From Cellulomonas sp. NS3 (GTDB taxonomy: Bacteria; Actinomycetota; Actinomycetes; Actinomycetales; Cellulomonadaceae): a stretch of DNA of 64,000 nt. This document shows, piece by piece, positions 8,251 through 17,534 of the stretch. The notes under the pieces are model-generated. The model saw only the letters and a list, made by a program, of their open reading frames with translations. It made no database searches and was not told where the DNA came from. Position 1 is the stretch's first letter. Each line of letters begins with the position of its first letter. The stretch is taken from the NCBI RefSeq assembly GCF_024757985.1, contig NZ_CP103289.1, positions 1,488,001 to 1,552,000 of the forward strand, read 5' to 3'. A program made the translations under genes and the position numbers.

Positions 8251-8499
8251 TCAGCTCGCGCGACGCTGGCGCGCGGTGCGGCGCTTGAGGGCGCGGCGCT
8301 CGTCCTCCGAGAGCCCGCCCCAGACGCCCGCGTCCTGACCGGACTCGAGCGCCCACTTCAGGCACGTGTCCACGACGTCGCAGCGACGGCACACGGCCTT
8401 CGCCTCGTCGATCTGCAGCAGCGCAGGCCCGGTGTTCCCGATGGGGAAGAAGAGCTCCGGGTCCTCGTCCAGGCACGCTGCGCGGTGGCGCCAATCCAT
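8251..8499 (-). CDS. whiB1: WhiB1-like iron-sulfur transcriptional regulator
   Basis: An 82-residue Wbl protein with four cysteines, Cys9 plus the CxxC...C set (Cys37, Cys40, Cys46), that ligate a [4Fe-4S] cluster, then the G[V/I]WGG turn (GVWGG) and a basic C-terminal tail (RRALKRRTARQRR). WhiB1 binds region 4 of the primary sigma factor, and its cluster reacts with nitric oxide. The ATG has a GAGGAG ribosome-binding site. Length, motif and pairing with pdtaS all fit WhiB1 over other Wbl proteins. Confidence 0.95.
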   Translation of the reverse strand: MDWRHRAACLDEDPELFFPIGNTGPALLQIDEAKAVCRRCDVVDTCLKWALESGQDAGVWGGLSEDERRALKRRTARQRRAS

Positions 8500-8989
8500 G
8501 ACATCTCCTCGGCAGAGGGCAAGCCCGTTCCCTGTCGTGGGAGGCGGGCTCAGCGGGCAGGGCGCGACCAGGCCGCTGGAGGATGCGGCGGAACTGGGCC
8601 CTGCACTTCGGGTGGGGGTGTGAACTGCTGTTGACCAGCCTCACACCTGGGCTGAGCACGCACAAGAGTTACGCGGCGGTTTCCTCCGCGTGAACGCTGA
8701 GGTCTTCATCACACCTGTGTGAGCCCTGTGCCGAGGATCGTCACCGTACCCTGTTCCGCCGTCCGACCGCCAACCGCCTCGAGACGCAAGACGGGCGCGC
8801 TCGTGACCGCCCACCGCGCGCGGGCTCCGACGACCCCTGCCTCCCCCGCCGCCGGGCCGGTCGGAGCCCGCGGACGTGAGCCGCCGTGGCGTGGTCGCGG
8901 GGCTGGCCGGGGTCCCGCGGACCTGGTCGTGGCGCCGGGCGGAGCCTCGGGAGCACGGCACCGCCGACGTGCTCGCCTAGGGTCGAGCC
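8500..8989. promoter_or_regulatory. Long divergent control region upstream of whiB1
   Basis: 490 bases without a credible gene separate whiB1 from the divergent membrane-protein gene. The motif TCACACCTG occurs at 8641-8649 and again at 8709-8717, where it is part of the perfect 6-bp-arm palindrome TCACACCTGTGTGA (8709-8722). GGTGTGA at 8617-8623 also forms an inverted repeat with TCACACC at 8641-8647. These look like sites for a dimeric regulator of whiB1. The regulator is unknown; the arms are in the reverse order to a CRP site. Confidence 0.5.
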
Positions 8990-8992
8990 ATG
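8978..8992 (+). promoter_or_regulatory. Leaderless promoter/start of the 8990 membrane protein
   Basis: TAGGGT at 8978-8983 is six bases from the ATG at 8990, with no ribosome-binding site. Confidence 0.55.
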
Positions 8993-9385
8993 CACGCCCG
9001 CCGCCCTCGCGCCCTCGTCGTCGTCTGCCTCCTGGTCCTCGTCGAGGCCGCTGCGCTCGCCGGGCTCGCGGCCGCGTTCGTCGTCGACCTGGTGCGTGGA
9101 GCGGAGCTCCCCGGCCCGACGGCGTTCCTCGCGGTCTTCCTCCTGGGGGTCGCCGTGGTGCTCGTGGTCGCGACCCGCGCCCTCGCCGACGGCCGGCGCT
9201 GGGCCCGCTCGCCCGTGCTGACCTGGCAGCTGCTGCTGCTCGTCCTGGCGATCGGGTGGTTCTCCGCGGAGCCGAGCCCGTGGGCCGCCGGGGTGGTGCT
9301 CGTGGCGCTCGTGGTCGGCGTCGGCCTCCTGCTGCCCCCGGTCGTCGCGGCGACGACCGCGCCGCGCACGCCGCCGGCGACCTGA
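8990..9385 (+). CDS. Small integral membrane protein
   Basis: 131 residues with four hydrophobic segments (about 9-31, 43-61, 75-88 and 94-116) separated by short charged loops, including RALADGRRWAR between segments 2 and 3. No enzyme motif is seen. M. tuberculosis also has an integral membrane protein near whiB1 (Rv3217c), and this may be its counterpart. The function is unknown. Transcription looks leaderless. Confidence 0.8.
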   Translation: MHARRPRALVVVCLLVLVEAAALAGLAAAFVVDLVRGAELPGPTAFLAVFLLGVAVVLVVATRALADGRRWARSPVLTWQLLLLVLAIGWFSAEPSPWAAGVVLVALVVGVGLLLPPVVAATTAPRTPPAT

Positions 9386-9391
9386 GCTGAT

Positions 9392-9411
9392 CGGACCCGG
9401 GAGCGGGTCCG
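9392..9411. terminator. Bidirectional terminator hairpin
   Basis: A perfect 8-bp stem (9392-9399 with 9404-9411) and a GGAG loop sit between convergent genes. Confidence 0.6.
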
Positions 9412-9448
9412 GTGCTCGGTCGGTCGAGGGCGACGGACCGGACGCAGC

Positions 9449-12400
9449 TCACCCCCGGCCGCCCCACGGGGGCAGCGCGACCTGGAGCGGCACGACGTCG
9501 CGACCTGTGACCAGCACCCCGCGGCCGAGCAGGTGCGGGTGCGCCGGGTCGAGCGCCCACTCGACCGCCGTCCCGAACACCTCGGCGGAGCCGGGTTCGT
9601 GCGGGTGCAGCACGATGCCCCTCCGGCTGTGGCGCAGCGCGGCGAGCGGAGGGCGGTAGGCGGTCGCTGCGCGCGCGGTCGAGCTCGACGCGACGAGCCG
9701 CGAGCCCGGGGCGACGGCGTCCCGAGGGACCGGCGCGCCGGTGGGCCGCTCGCCGCCGACGGGGAGGTCGGTGCCCGGCGGGCCGGCGCGTGACGTGTCC
9801 GCTCCCGGTGTGCCCGCGCCCGGGGTGCCGGTGCGGGACGCGACCGCGCCCGGTCCCCGGCGGGCGTCGCCCCCGCGCTCGAGCCAGGCGACGAGGCGCT
9901 CGACGAGGTGCGGCGCCGACACCTCGAGCGCGTCGAGGTCGTCGACCACGACGTCCACGGGACCCGTCGCGTTCTCGAGGTGCCCGAGCAGGTCCCCGAG
10001 CTCGCGGCTGCCCACGGACCAGCGCGCGCCCGGCATGTCGGCGAGCGGGGCGTCGTCGGCGAGCACGGCGACGTCGCGTCCGGCGCGGACCAGGGCCGAC
10101 GCCACGGCCGCCAGCGCCGTCGTGCGCCCGGAGCCGGGCGGTCCCACGACGAGTGCGCCCCGCTGCACGTCGAGCGTGAGGACCTCCGCGGAGTCGCCGC
10201 CGCGGCCCACGGGCACCGCGTGGGTCGCCGGCCGGGTGACGGCCGCCGGCGTATCGGGGATGGCGGGCCGCTCCAGTGGCCACGGGTCGACGGTCGCCGG
10301 CAGGTCGCCGGGTGCTCGTGGATCGAGCGGTGCCCGCCGATCCCGGGGCGCCGCTCCAGCGGGGCCCGGGGCGGTGTCCGTCGCCGAGGGGAGCGTCACG
10401 TGCGTCGGTACTGGGACCAGCCGCAGCACGTGGCGCGGCGTCGCGTCGACGGACGCGCTGGGCGGGCCCTCCGCGACCGCGACCTGGCACAGCACAGCAC
10501 CGCCGTCGCCGACGTGGACCGCGCGACCCGGCGGCCGCCGCCCGCGGGCCAGCTCGGTCGGGACCCCGGCGAGCACGTCCGTGACCGGGTCGGCCGGCCC
10601 CAGCACGAGCCGGTTGCCGAAGTGACCCACCAGCGACGCGAGCCCGCTGCCCGAGCCGCAGCCCGCCGCGACGGCGACGCGTCGGGCGCGGCCGTCGCGC
10701 AGGAGGTCCACGAACAGCTCGCCCGCCGCGCCGCGGGCGACACCGTCGAGCGCCGCGACCGCCGGCTCGAGCCCGTCGACCACGAGCAGCTGCGGCCGGT
10801 CCGGCGGGCCGGCCCCGTCGCCGGTCGCCCGCGGAGCGGCCCGGCACCCGGCGAGGAGCCGCACGAGCCGGGCCAGCCGGCGCGGGTCGTCGGGCCCGAC
10901 CACCGTCCCCAGCAGCTCGGCGGGCGCGGGGAGCGCGTCGGGCGGGAAGCCGACCGCGTGCACGTCCCAGCCCAGCTCGAGCGCGCCGTGCACGGCCGTG
11001 CGCAGCGCGGTCGTCCGGCCGGAGCCGGGCCCGCCGCGCACGAGCAGGTGACCGTCGGCCGGTCGCCACGCGACCAGCGAGCGGCGTTGCTCCGCAGGAA
11101 CGTCGCCGAGCCCGAGCAGCACGTCGCCGCTCGTCGGGAGCGTCCCGGCGTCCGCGGCGTCGTCGCGCACCTCCCCGCGGGTCACGCGCTCGGGCAGCGC
11201 GGGCAGCCACGGCGAGACGGGACACGGGAGACCCCGGGCCGCCGTCCGGACCGCCTCGACGTAGCGGCTGAGCCCGTCGTCCTCGTGCGCGACGTCGGGA
11301 CCGGTCGGCACCCACGCCGACGAGGCCGTGAGCCACGGGGCGGCGAGCCGGACGCCGTCCTGCCGGCGCCGGCCGTGCGGCAGCGCCACCTGCAGCTGCT
11401 CCGGTGCGCGGTTGCCGCGGCGCAGCACGGCACGTCCGGGCCGGTCGACGGGGAGCGCGGCGGCGTCGGGGACCCCGAGGACGTCGGTCGACTCGGCGCC
11501 GTCCGCGACGCGCAGCGCGACCCGGAGCGTGATGTTCGCGCGCAGGTCCGGGCCGACCGCCCCGGCGGGCCGCTGCGTCGCCAGGACGAGGTGCATGCCG
11601 AGCGCACGCCCCTGGGCCGCGACCCGCAGCAGGCCGGGCACGAAGGTCGGCACCTCGTCGGCGAGCGCCCGGAACTCGTCGACCACGACGAGCAGGCGGG
11701 GTGGGGGCAGGACGGACGTCCGTCCGGCCCGGTGCTCCGCCGCGAGCGCGTCGACGTCCGGGGCGCCCGCCTCCGCGAGGAGCCGCTCGCGCCGGTGCAG
11801 CTCGGCGCGCAGCCCCGCGAGGGCCCGCTCGGCGAGGGCGCCGTCGAGGTCGGTCACCTGGCCCACCACGTGGGGGAGCCGAGCGACGGGGCCGAAGCTC
11901 GCGCCGCCCTTGTAGTCGACCAGGGCGACCGCGAGACGTTCCGGGGGGTGCGTCAGCGCCAGCGTGAGAACCAGGGTCTGGAGCAGCCCGGACTTGCCCG
12001 CCCCCGTCGTGCCGGCGACGAGGGCGTGCGGCCCGTCGGCGACGAGGTCGACGTGCACCGCACCGGCGCGGTCGACCCCCAGCGCGGCACGCAGCCCGGG
12101 CGCGGCGGGCTCGGCCCACCGCGCCGCGACCGCCGACGCGTCGGGCGGGGGAACGCCGTCGAGCTCGCCGAGCGCGACCGTCCCGGGCAGGGGGTCCTCC
12201 CCGCCGAGGGAGCGCGCACCCGCGTCCGGGGCCGTGCCGTACGGGGCGACCGGTACGGAGCCGTCGGAGGCGGGACGGCCGGCGAGCGGGACGCCTTCGA
12301 GCGACCCACCGGCCCGAGCCCCGGCGACCCTGCGGGCGTGGGTCTCCGCCCAGGCAGCCGTCACGGCGTGCAGCGGCAGCGGGCGCCGGGTCCCGCCGAC

Positions 12401-13897
12401 GCGCGCCGTCGACCCGTCGGGCCCGACGGCGAGCACCGATGTGCACCAGGCCGGCACGGACCCCGGGCCGTCGACGACGAGGACGAGCGCGGTCCCGGGT
12501 CCGCCGTGGTCGGCGCGGGTCCGGGCGAGGACGGCGGGCCCGTCGACGACGACGACCCGTGCCGCACCCGGTGCCCCCGCCGCGAGCCGGCGCACCACCG
12601 GCCCGTGCCCGTACGTCGGCGTCGGAGCCTCCGCGAGCCACCGCGCCCAGCGCCACTCCGCGCGACGGTCGGCGTCGCACCGGACCAGGAGCGCGCCGCG
12701 GCCGTCCGGTCCCACCAGGCCCAGGGCGAGCGCGCGTGCGGCGCCCAGGGCGAGGTGCCGCCGACCCGTCACGGCGAGCGTGAGGCCGCGCGCGCCCACG
12801 GCGGCGTGCCCGAGCCGGCGCAGGGTCCCGTCCGCGGCCGGCGTGGTCGTCGGGGGCACCCCCGGGACCGTGGCGAGGACCGTCGCAGCGGCCAGGTCCG
12901 CGGGTGCGAGCGGGGCCTCGTCCGCGTCGCCGGGAGGCGCTCCGCCGGTCCCCGTGGGTCGCCCCGGCGTCGTCCCGCGCCCCGAGAGCCCGGGCACGGC
13001 GCCCGCCTGCGGGGCGCGGCGGCGGTGCGCTCGCGCGCGGCCCGCGTGGGCGAGCATCAGGACCGGTCCGAGCAGCGCGCCGACGAGCAGGACCGGGTTC
13101 CCGGTGCTCACGGCGAGCGCGGCGGACCCGACGGCCGGTCCGAGCCAGAGCCAGGCGCCGGGACCGGTGCCGGGCCCGTCCGCCGGGGCGGCCGCGCGGT
13201 CCCGGCGACGGCGCGGCCCCCGCAGCTCGAGGACGGTCGAGCCGACGTGCAGCCGGTCGCCCGTGCGCAGCCGCACCGCGCGCCCGCGCAGCCGACGTGC
13301 CTGCGTGCGCCGGGGACGCGGGTGCTCACCGCCGGTCAGCGGCTCCCGGGGCGTGCCGCGACGGTCGGCGCGCGCCACGAGGGTCCCGTTGCTCGTCCGC
13401 AGGTCGCGGACGAGGACGTGCCGCCGGCGTGCCGTCAGGCCGAGGTGCTCGCGCGAGAGCTCGGGGTCCTCGACGCGCAGGTGCGTGCCGCCGACCGTGG
13501 CTGCGCCGCGCCCCACGACCAGCCCCGGCGCGACCGCGGCGAGAGCGCCGCAGTCCGGTCCGGCGACCACCGCGACGTGGAACCGGGCGTGCAGCGCGGC
13601 CTCGTCCGGGGGAGTGGGTCCGCGCCGGAGCCGGAGCTCGGCGCCCGCGAGGAGCGGGTACCGCCCGCACGGGTGCTCGTCGTCGACCGCGACCGCGCCC
13701 GCCGCGAGCCGGGCGCCGGGCGTCGACCACCGGGGATCTCCGGTGAGGCGGCTGAGAGCCGTGCGGACGTCCTGCGCGCGGGTCCCCGGCGGGACGTCGA
13801 CCTCGGCGGCCGGCGCGGAGCCGGTGGGCTGCAGGAGGAGTCGCACGGCGCCCACGGTGCTGCACCGCGTCGGGCCGACCGGCGGGCCCGTGCCCAT
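9449..13897 (-). CDS. FHA-domain FtsK/SpoIIIE ATPase (EssC/EccC-like)
   Basis: 1482 residues. An FHA-like fold (about 125-225, with R-x-H-type pattern PELSREHL and the SNGT turn) is followed by two membrane helices (about 249-285) and three FtsK-type ATPase domains. The first has an intact Walker A GTTGAGKS (629-636) and Walker B LLVVVDEF (about 735-742). The second and third have GGPGSGRT (about 955-962) and GPPGSGRT, where Arg replaces the catalytic Lys. This matches the coupling ATPase of type VII secretion, but no WXG100, EccB/D/E or mycosin gene is nearby. The start is uncertain: a GTG at 13846 (residue 18) is an alternative. Confidence 0.82.
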   Translation of the reverse strand: MGTGPPVGPTRCSTVGAVRLLLQPTGSAPAAEVDVPPGTRAQDVRTALSRLTGDPRWSTPGARLAAGAVAVDDEHPCGRYPLLAGAELRLRRGPTPPDEAALHARFHVAVVAGPDCGALAAVAPGLVVGRGAATVGGTHLRVEDPELSREHLGLTARRRHVLVRDLRTSNGTLVARADRRGTPREPLTGGEHPRPRRTQARRLRGRAVRLRTGDRLHVGSTVLELRGPRRRRDRAAAPADGPGTGPGAWLWLGPAVGSAALAVSTGNPVLLVGALLGPVLMLAHAGRARAHRRRAPQAGAVPGLSGRGTTPGRPTGTGGAPPGDADEAPLAPADLAAATVLATVPGVPPTTTPAADGTLRRLGHAAVGARGLTLAVTGRRHLALGAARALALGLVGPDGRGALLVRCDADRRAEWRWARWLAEAPTPTYGHGPVVRRLAAGAPGAARVVVVDGPAVLARTRADHGGPGTALVLVVDGPGSVPAWCTSVLAVGPDGSTARVGGTRRPLPLHAVTAAWAETHARRVAGARAGGSLEGVPLAGRPASDGSVPVAPYGTAPDAGARSLGGEDPLPGTVALGELDGVPPPDASAVAARWAEPAAPGLRAALGVDRAGAVHVDLVADGPHALVAGTTGAGKSGLLQTLVLTLALTHPPERLAVALVDYKGGASFGPVARLPHVVGQVTDLDGALAERALAGLRAELHRRERLLAEAGAPDVDALAAEHRAGRTSVLPPPRLLVVVDEFRALADEVPTFVPGLLRVAAQGRALGMHLVLATQRPAGAVGPDLRANITLRVALRVADGAESTDVLGVPDAAALPVDRPGRAVLRRGNRAPEQLQVALPHGRRRQDGVRLAAPWLTASSAWVPTGPDVAHEDDGLSRYVEAVRTAARGLPCPVSPWLPALPERVTRGEVRDDAADAGTLPTSGDVLLGLGDVPAEQRRSLVAWRPADGHLLVRGGPGSGRTTALRTAVHGALELGWDVHAVGFPPDALPAPAELLGTVVGPDDPRRLARLVRLLAGCRAAPRATGDGAGPPDRPQLLVVDGLEPAVAALDGVARGAAGELFVDLLRDGRARRVAVAAGCGSGSGLASLVGHFGNRLVLGPADPVTDVLAGVPTELARGRRPPGRAVHVGDGGAVLCQVAVAEGPPSASVDATPRHVLRLVPVPTHVTLPSATDTAPGPAGAAPRDRRAPLDPRAPGDLPATVDPWPLERPAIPDTPAAVTRPATHAVPVGRGGDSAEVLTLDVQRGALVVGPPGSGRTTALAAVASALVRAGRDVAVLADDAPLADMPGARWSVGSRELGDLLGHLENATGPVDVVVDDLDALEVSAPHLVERLVAWLERGGDARRGPGAVASRTGTPGAGTPGADTSRAGPPGTDLPVGGERPTGAPVPRDAVAPGSRLVASSSTARAATAYRPPLAALRHSRRGIVLHPHEPGSAEVFGTAVEWALDPAHPHLLGRGVLVTGRDVVPLQVALPPWGGRG

Positions 13898-13942
13898 CGG
13901 GGGAGGACCCCGGTGTCCACAGGCCCGCCGGTCGGGCGGGGC

Positions 13943-16606
13943 TCAGTCCACGCCGAGCGCCGCGACCGGCGACGTGCGCGCGGCCGCGCGTCCGGGGAGG
14001 ACGGACGCGAGCATGCCCGCCGCGAGCGCGACCACCAGGACCAGCACGAGGTGCCACCACGTGACCGACAGCACCACGTCGCCCATCGCACCGAGGAGCG
14101 TCGCGGAGCCCGCCCAGCCGTACAGCACGCCCAGGCCGACGCCCAGCGCGGCGCCCACGCCGGCGATGAGCGCGCCCTCGATCGCCAGCATCCACCGCAG
14201 CCGGCGCCGCGAGAGGCCGATCGCGCGCAGCGTCGCCGACTCGCGGCGCCGCTCGAGCACCGACAGCGACAGCGTGTTCGCGACGCCGACGAGCGCGATG
14301 AGCACCGCGACGCCGAGCAGCCCGACGACGATCGCGAGGAGCGTGTCGATGAGCCGCTGGTTGCCCGCCCGCTCGAGCGCCGAGCCGTTGACCTCGACGG
14401 ACTCGTCGGCGAGCGCGTCGGACAGCGCCGGCACGACGTCCCCGGCGTCCTTGACGTCGTCGAGCCGCACCCACACCCGGGTCACGGGGGCCTCGGGAGA
14501 CAGCCCGTCGAGCACCTCCGGCGTCACGTAGGCGGTCTGACCGCCCAGGTCGACGAGCGCGGCGCGCAGGCCGAGCTCCCGGCCGCCGGCCGGCGTCGTC
14601 CCGTCCGCCCAGGACGCGCGCGCCACGACGTCCACGACGTCGCCCTCCTCGACGCCGAGGCTCTCGGCGAAGTCGCCGCCCAGGACGACGGTCCCGGGCT
14701 CCAGCCGGCTCGCGAGCACGTCCCCGTCGCGCATCAGGGACCGGGCGACGGCGGGGGTGACGGCGTACACGTCCGTCGGAATGCCCTCGGTGCTCCCCGC
14801 CGGCCCGATGGTGCCGAGCGTCGAGGCGAGCGTCGCGGTGTCGGCGACCCCGTCGGCGTCCGCGAGGGTCGAGACCGCGGCGGACGCGATCGCCGTCCGC
14901 TCGCCGGTGCCGTCGTCGAACGCGGTGACCTGGACGTCGACGGGGTACCGCTCGTCGAGCTCCTGGTCGAGGGTCACGCGCGCGCTCGCGGCCCCGGTGC
15001 TCATGAGCGCGACGAGGGTCACCCCGATGAGCAGCGCCGTGCTGGTCGCGGCCGTGCGGCGGGGGTTGCGCAGCGTGTTGGCGGTCGCGAGGCGCGCGGT
15101 CGGGCCGTTCCCCGCGAACGTGCGCCCGACGAGGCCCACGACGCGCGGCACCCAGTACACGGCGCCCAGCAGGATCCCCACGAAGGACGCGGCGCCCCCG
15201 AGGACGCCGAGCGCGAGCCCGACCATGGGGTTCGCGACGATGCCGAGCAACACGCCGCCCGCGAGGGCGACGAAGCCGCCGGCGGTGAGCAGCAGGCTCA
15301 CGACGAGGCGACCCCGGCCGCCGCGCCCGCCGACCTCGACGAGCTCGGCGGGCCGCAGCGCCGCGACGGGTGCGACGCGGGTCGCGGCACGTGCGGGCAG
15401 CAGCGCCGCGAGGACGGTGACGATCGTCCCGACCGCGAGCGGCGCGAGGACGACCCACGGCGTGATCGTCACGGTCGTCGGCAGCGGTACGTCGAGGTCG
15501 ACGCGCTGCAGGACGAGCAGTGCCACCTGCGCGAGCACGGTGCCGGTCACGAGCCCGGCGACCGACGCGACGCCGCCCAGGATCGCGGCCTCGGTCAGCA
15601 CCGACCGGCGCACCTGGCCGCGCACCGCCCCGACGCACCGCAGGAGCGCGAGCGTGCGGGTGCGCTGGGCCACGAGCACCTGGAAGGTGTTCGCGATGAC
15701 GAGGGCGGCGACGACGAGCGCGATCGACGCGAACCCCAGGACGAGCCCGGTGAAGACGTCGGTGCCCTGCGTGACGCGCCCGAGCGCCCGGACCGCGGCC
15801 TCGTCGGGGGTGAGGACCGTGACGTCGTCGACGGCCTCGTCGACCAGCGCGGTGATGCGGGCCGTGCTCGTGCCCGGGGTGAGGGCGAGCAGCGCACCGG
15901 TCGGCTGGAGCTCGTCGAGCGACCCGGCGCCCGCGACCGCCTGGACGTCCTCGAGGGGGAGCACCGCGGCGCCGCCCATCGCGAGGTAGGCGCCGCGCGG
16001 GTCGTCGAGGAGCCCGGTGACCTCGAGCGGGTAGTCCTCCGACTCGTAGGAGCCCTCGGGGGAGGTCTCGCTCGGGTCCGGGTCCCGCTCGGCGACCGGG
16101 GACGGGGCCGAGGACGGTCCGGGGGACTCCCCGGGGTCCGCCGGGACCCAGCGCACCCGGCTCGTCACGACGTCGTCGCCCGGGCGCACGCCGATCCGCT
16201 CGGCGGTGGCGGCGGGCAGCGCGATCTCGCCCGGCCGCTCGGGGAGCCGGCCGTCGACCAGCTCGAGGGGGTCGAGGCGCGGGTCGGACGCGCGGGGGAG
16301 GGCGAGGAGCGAGGCCCGCTTGCCGCCGCCCGCCCGGACCTCCAGCCAGCCGTGCACGTCCGGCTGGACGGCGTCGACGCCCGGCAGCGCGCGCAGCGCC
16401 TCGAGGTCGTCGCCCGTCACGAAGCCGTCGACCAGGAGGTCGGCGTCCGCGAGCGTGGCCGCGACGGAGTCGTAGCTCGTGCGGGTCATGACGCCGCCCG
16501 CGAGGAGGGTCGCCGCGACGAACGCCGTGCCGATGGCGATCGCGATGCCGCCCGACGCGAGGCGCCCGAGGCTGCGCCGCATCTGGGCCAGGGTGAGACG
16601 CAGCAT
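13943..16606 (-). CDS. MacB/FtsX-family ABC transporter permease
   Basis: 887 residues with a helix at the N-terminus (about 20-40), a large extracytoplasmic domain, and two FtsX-type transmembrane blocks, the second ending in helices near the C-terminus. FtsX hallmarks such as VANTFQVLVAQRTRTLALLR and a second copy (ANTLSLSVLERRRESATLRA) are present. Such permeases move lipids, peptides or antibiotics out, or transmit force to cell-wall enzymes. The ATG at 16606 shares one base with the ATPase stop (TGATG), so the pair is coupled. The substrate is unknown. Confidence 0.9.
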   Translation of the reverse strand: MLRLTLAQMRRSLGRLASGGIAIAIGTAFVAATLLAGGVMTRTSYDSVAATLADADLLVDGFVTGDDLEALRALPGVDAVQPDVHGWLEVRAGGGKRASLLALPRASDPRLDPLELVDGRLPERPGEIALPAATAERIGVRPGDDVVTSRVRWVPADPGESPGPSSAPSPVAERDPDPSETSPEGSYESEDYPLEVTGLLDDPRGAYLAMGGAAVLPLEDVQAVAGAGSLDELQPTGALLALTPGTSTARITALVDEAVDDVTVLTPDEAAVRALGRVTQGTDVFTGLVLGFASIALVVAALVIANTFQVLVAQRTRTLALLRCVGAVRGQVRRSVLTEAAILGGVASVAGLVTGTVLAQVALLVLQRVDLDVPLPTTVTITPWVVLAPLAVGTIVTVLAALLPARAATRVAPVAALRPAELVEVGGRGGRGRLVVSLLLTAGGFVALAGGVLLGIVANPMVGLALGVLGGAASFVGILLGAVYWVPRVVGLVGRTFAGNGPTARLATANTLRNPRRTAATSTALLIGVTLVALMSTGAASARVTLDQELDERYPVDVQVTAFDDGTGERTAIASAAVSTLADADGVADTATLASTLGTIGPAGSTEGIPTDVYAVTPAVARSLMRDGDVLASRLEPGTVVLGGDFAESLGVEEGDVVDVVARASWADGTTPAGGRELGLRAALVDLGGQTAYVTPEVLDGLSPEAPVTRVWVRLDDVKDAGDVVPALSDALADESVEVNGSALERAGNQRLIDTLLAIVVGLLGVAVLIALVGVANTLSLSVLERRRESATLRAIGLSRRRLRWMLAIEGALIAGVGAALGVGLGVLYGWAGSATLLGAMGDVVLSVTWWHLVLVLVVALAAGMLASVLPGRAAARTSPVAALGVD

Positions 16607-17445
16607 CAGGCGCGCACCGCCGGGATGCTGCCGGTCGCCGGGAGCGGCTCGCCCGCGGGGACCTCGAGCCGGCGCAGCGCGTCGAGGCCCGCGAGGACCG
16701 CGTCGGGTGTCGGGTCGACGATGTCGCCGGCGATCCGCCCGTCGGCGAGGAGCACGACGCGGTCGGCGTACGCCGCGGCCGTCGGGTCGTGGGTGACCAT
16801 GATGACCGTGCGGCCCAGCTCGCGCACCGAGCGCCGCAGGAAGCTCAGCACCTCGGCGCCGGAGCGCGAGTCGAGGTTGCCGGTCGGCTCGTCCGCGAAC
16901 ACGACCTCGGGCCGGGCGATGAGCGCGCGGGCGATCGCGACGCGCTGCTGCTGACCGCCCGAGAGCTCGGCCGGACGGTGCGCGAGGCGGTCGCGCAGGC
17001 CGAGCGTCCCCACGAGGGTGTCGAGCCACTCCGCGTCGACCGGGGCGCCCGCGAGGTCGAGCGGCAGCGTGATGTTCTGCGCCGCGGTGAACATCGGCAG
17101 CAGGTTGAACGACTGGAAGACGAACCCCACCCGGTCGCGCCGCAGCCGCGTGAGGGCGTCGTCGTCGAGCGTCGTGACGTCGGTGTCGCCGAGGTGCACC
17201 GTGCCGGAGGTCGCCGAGTCCAGGCCCGCGAGCAGGTGCATGAGCGTCGACTTGCCCGAGCCCGACGGGCCCATGATCGCGGTGAACTCCCCGGCCGCGA
17301 AGTCCACGTCGACGCCGGCGAGCGCGTGCACCGCGGAGGCCCCGCTGCCGTACACCTTGGTGAGGCCGCGCGCGCGGGAGGCGACGTGCGGCTCGGGGCC
17401 GGCAGGGCGGTAGACGGTCGTGTCCACGGGTGCTCCAGGGGTCAT
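16606..17445 (-). CDS. ABC transporter ATPase, MacB/LolD type
   Basis: A 279-residue ATPase with Walker A GPSGSGKST (59-67), signature LSGGQQQR (161-168), Walker B VVFADEP (181-187) and H-loop TH. The insertion and QSFNLLP Q-loop fit the LolD/MacB/FtsE group that partners FtsX-type permeases. About 20 residues of acidic and proline-rich tail follow the core. It overlaps the permease gene by one base, and the two-component system is divided from it by 89 bases, suggesting co-regulation. Confidence 0.93.
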   Translation of the reverse strand: MTPGAPVDTTVYRPAGPEPHVASRARGLTKVYGSGASAVHALAGVDVDFAAGEFTAIMGPSGSGKSTLMHLLAGLDSATSGTVHLGDTDVTTLDDDALTRLRRDRVGFVFQSFNLLPMFTAAQNITLPLDLAGAPVDAEWLDTLVGTLGLRDRLAHRPAELSGGQQQRVAIARALIARPEVVFADEPTGNLDSRSGAEVLSFLRRSVRELGRTVIMVTHDPTAAAYADRVVLLADGRIAGDIVDPTPDAVLAGLDALRRLEVPAGEPLPATGSIPAVRA

Positions 17446-17534
17446 CGGGGTGGTGGTCCCGACGCTACGGAGCGTGGTGCGGGGTGCGCGTCGGGCCGTG
17501 GGCTGGTCCGGCGGTCATCCCGTGGGGGGACGGC

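Noticed and set aside
8709-8722. CRP/FNR-type binding site
   Set aside because: The half-sites are TCACA...TGTGA, the reverse order of the TGTGA-N6-TCACA consensus. It was kept only as a generic palindrome.
8719-9390. A plus-strand frame through the whiB1 upstream region
   Set aside because: Low complexity, no ribosome-binding site or promoter spacing; the 8990 membrane-protein gene with a clear leaderless start occupies its second half in another frame.
8709-12680. A minus-strand open frame of 1,323 codons
   Set aside because: Out of frame with the FtsK-like gene, low-complexity Arg/Ala-rich, and it crosses the control region and a convergent terminator.
9908-16954. A plus-strand open frame of 2,348 codons
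   Set aside because: It is antisense to the FtsK-like and ABC permease genes, whose family motifs are unmistakable. Its predicted protein is Arg/Gly/Pro-rich without domains, as expected of a GC-rich reverse frame.
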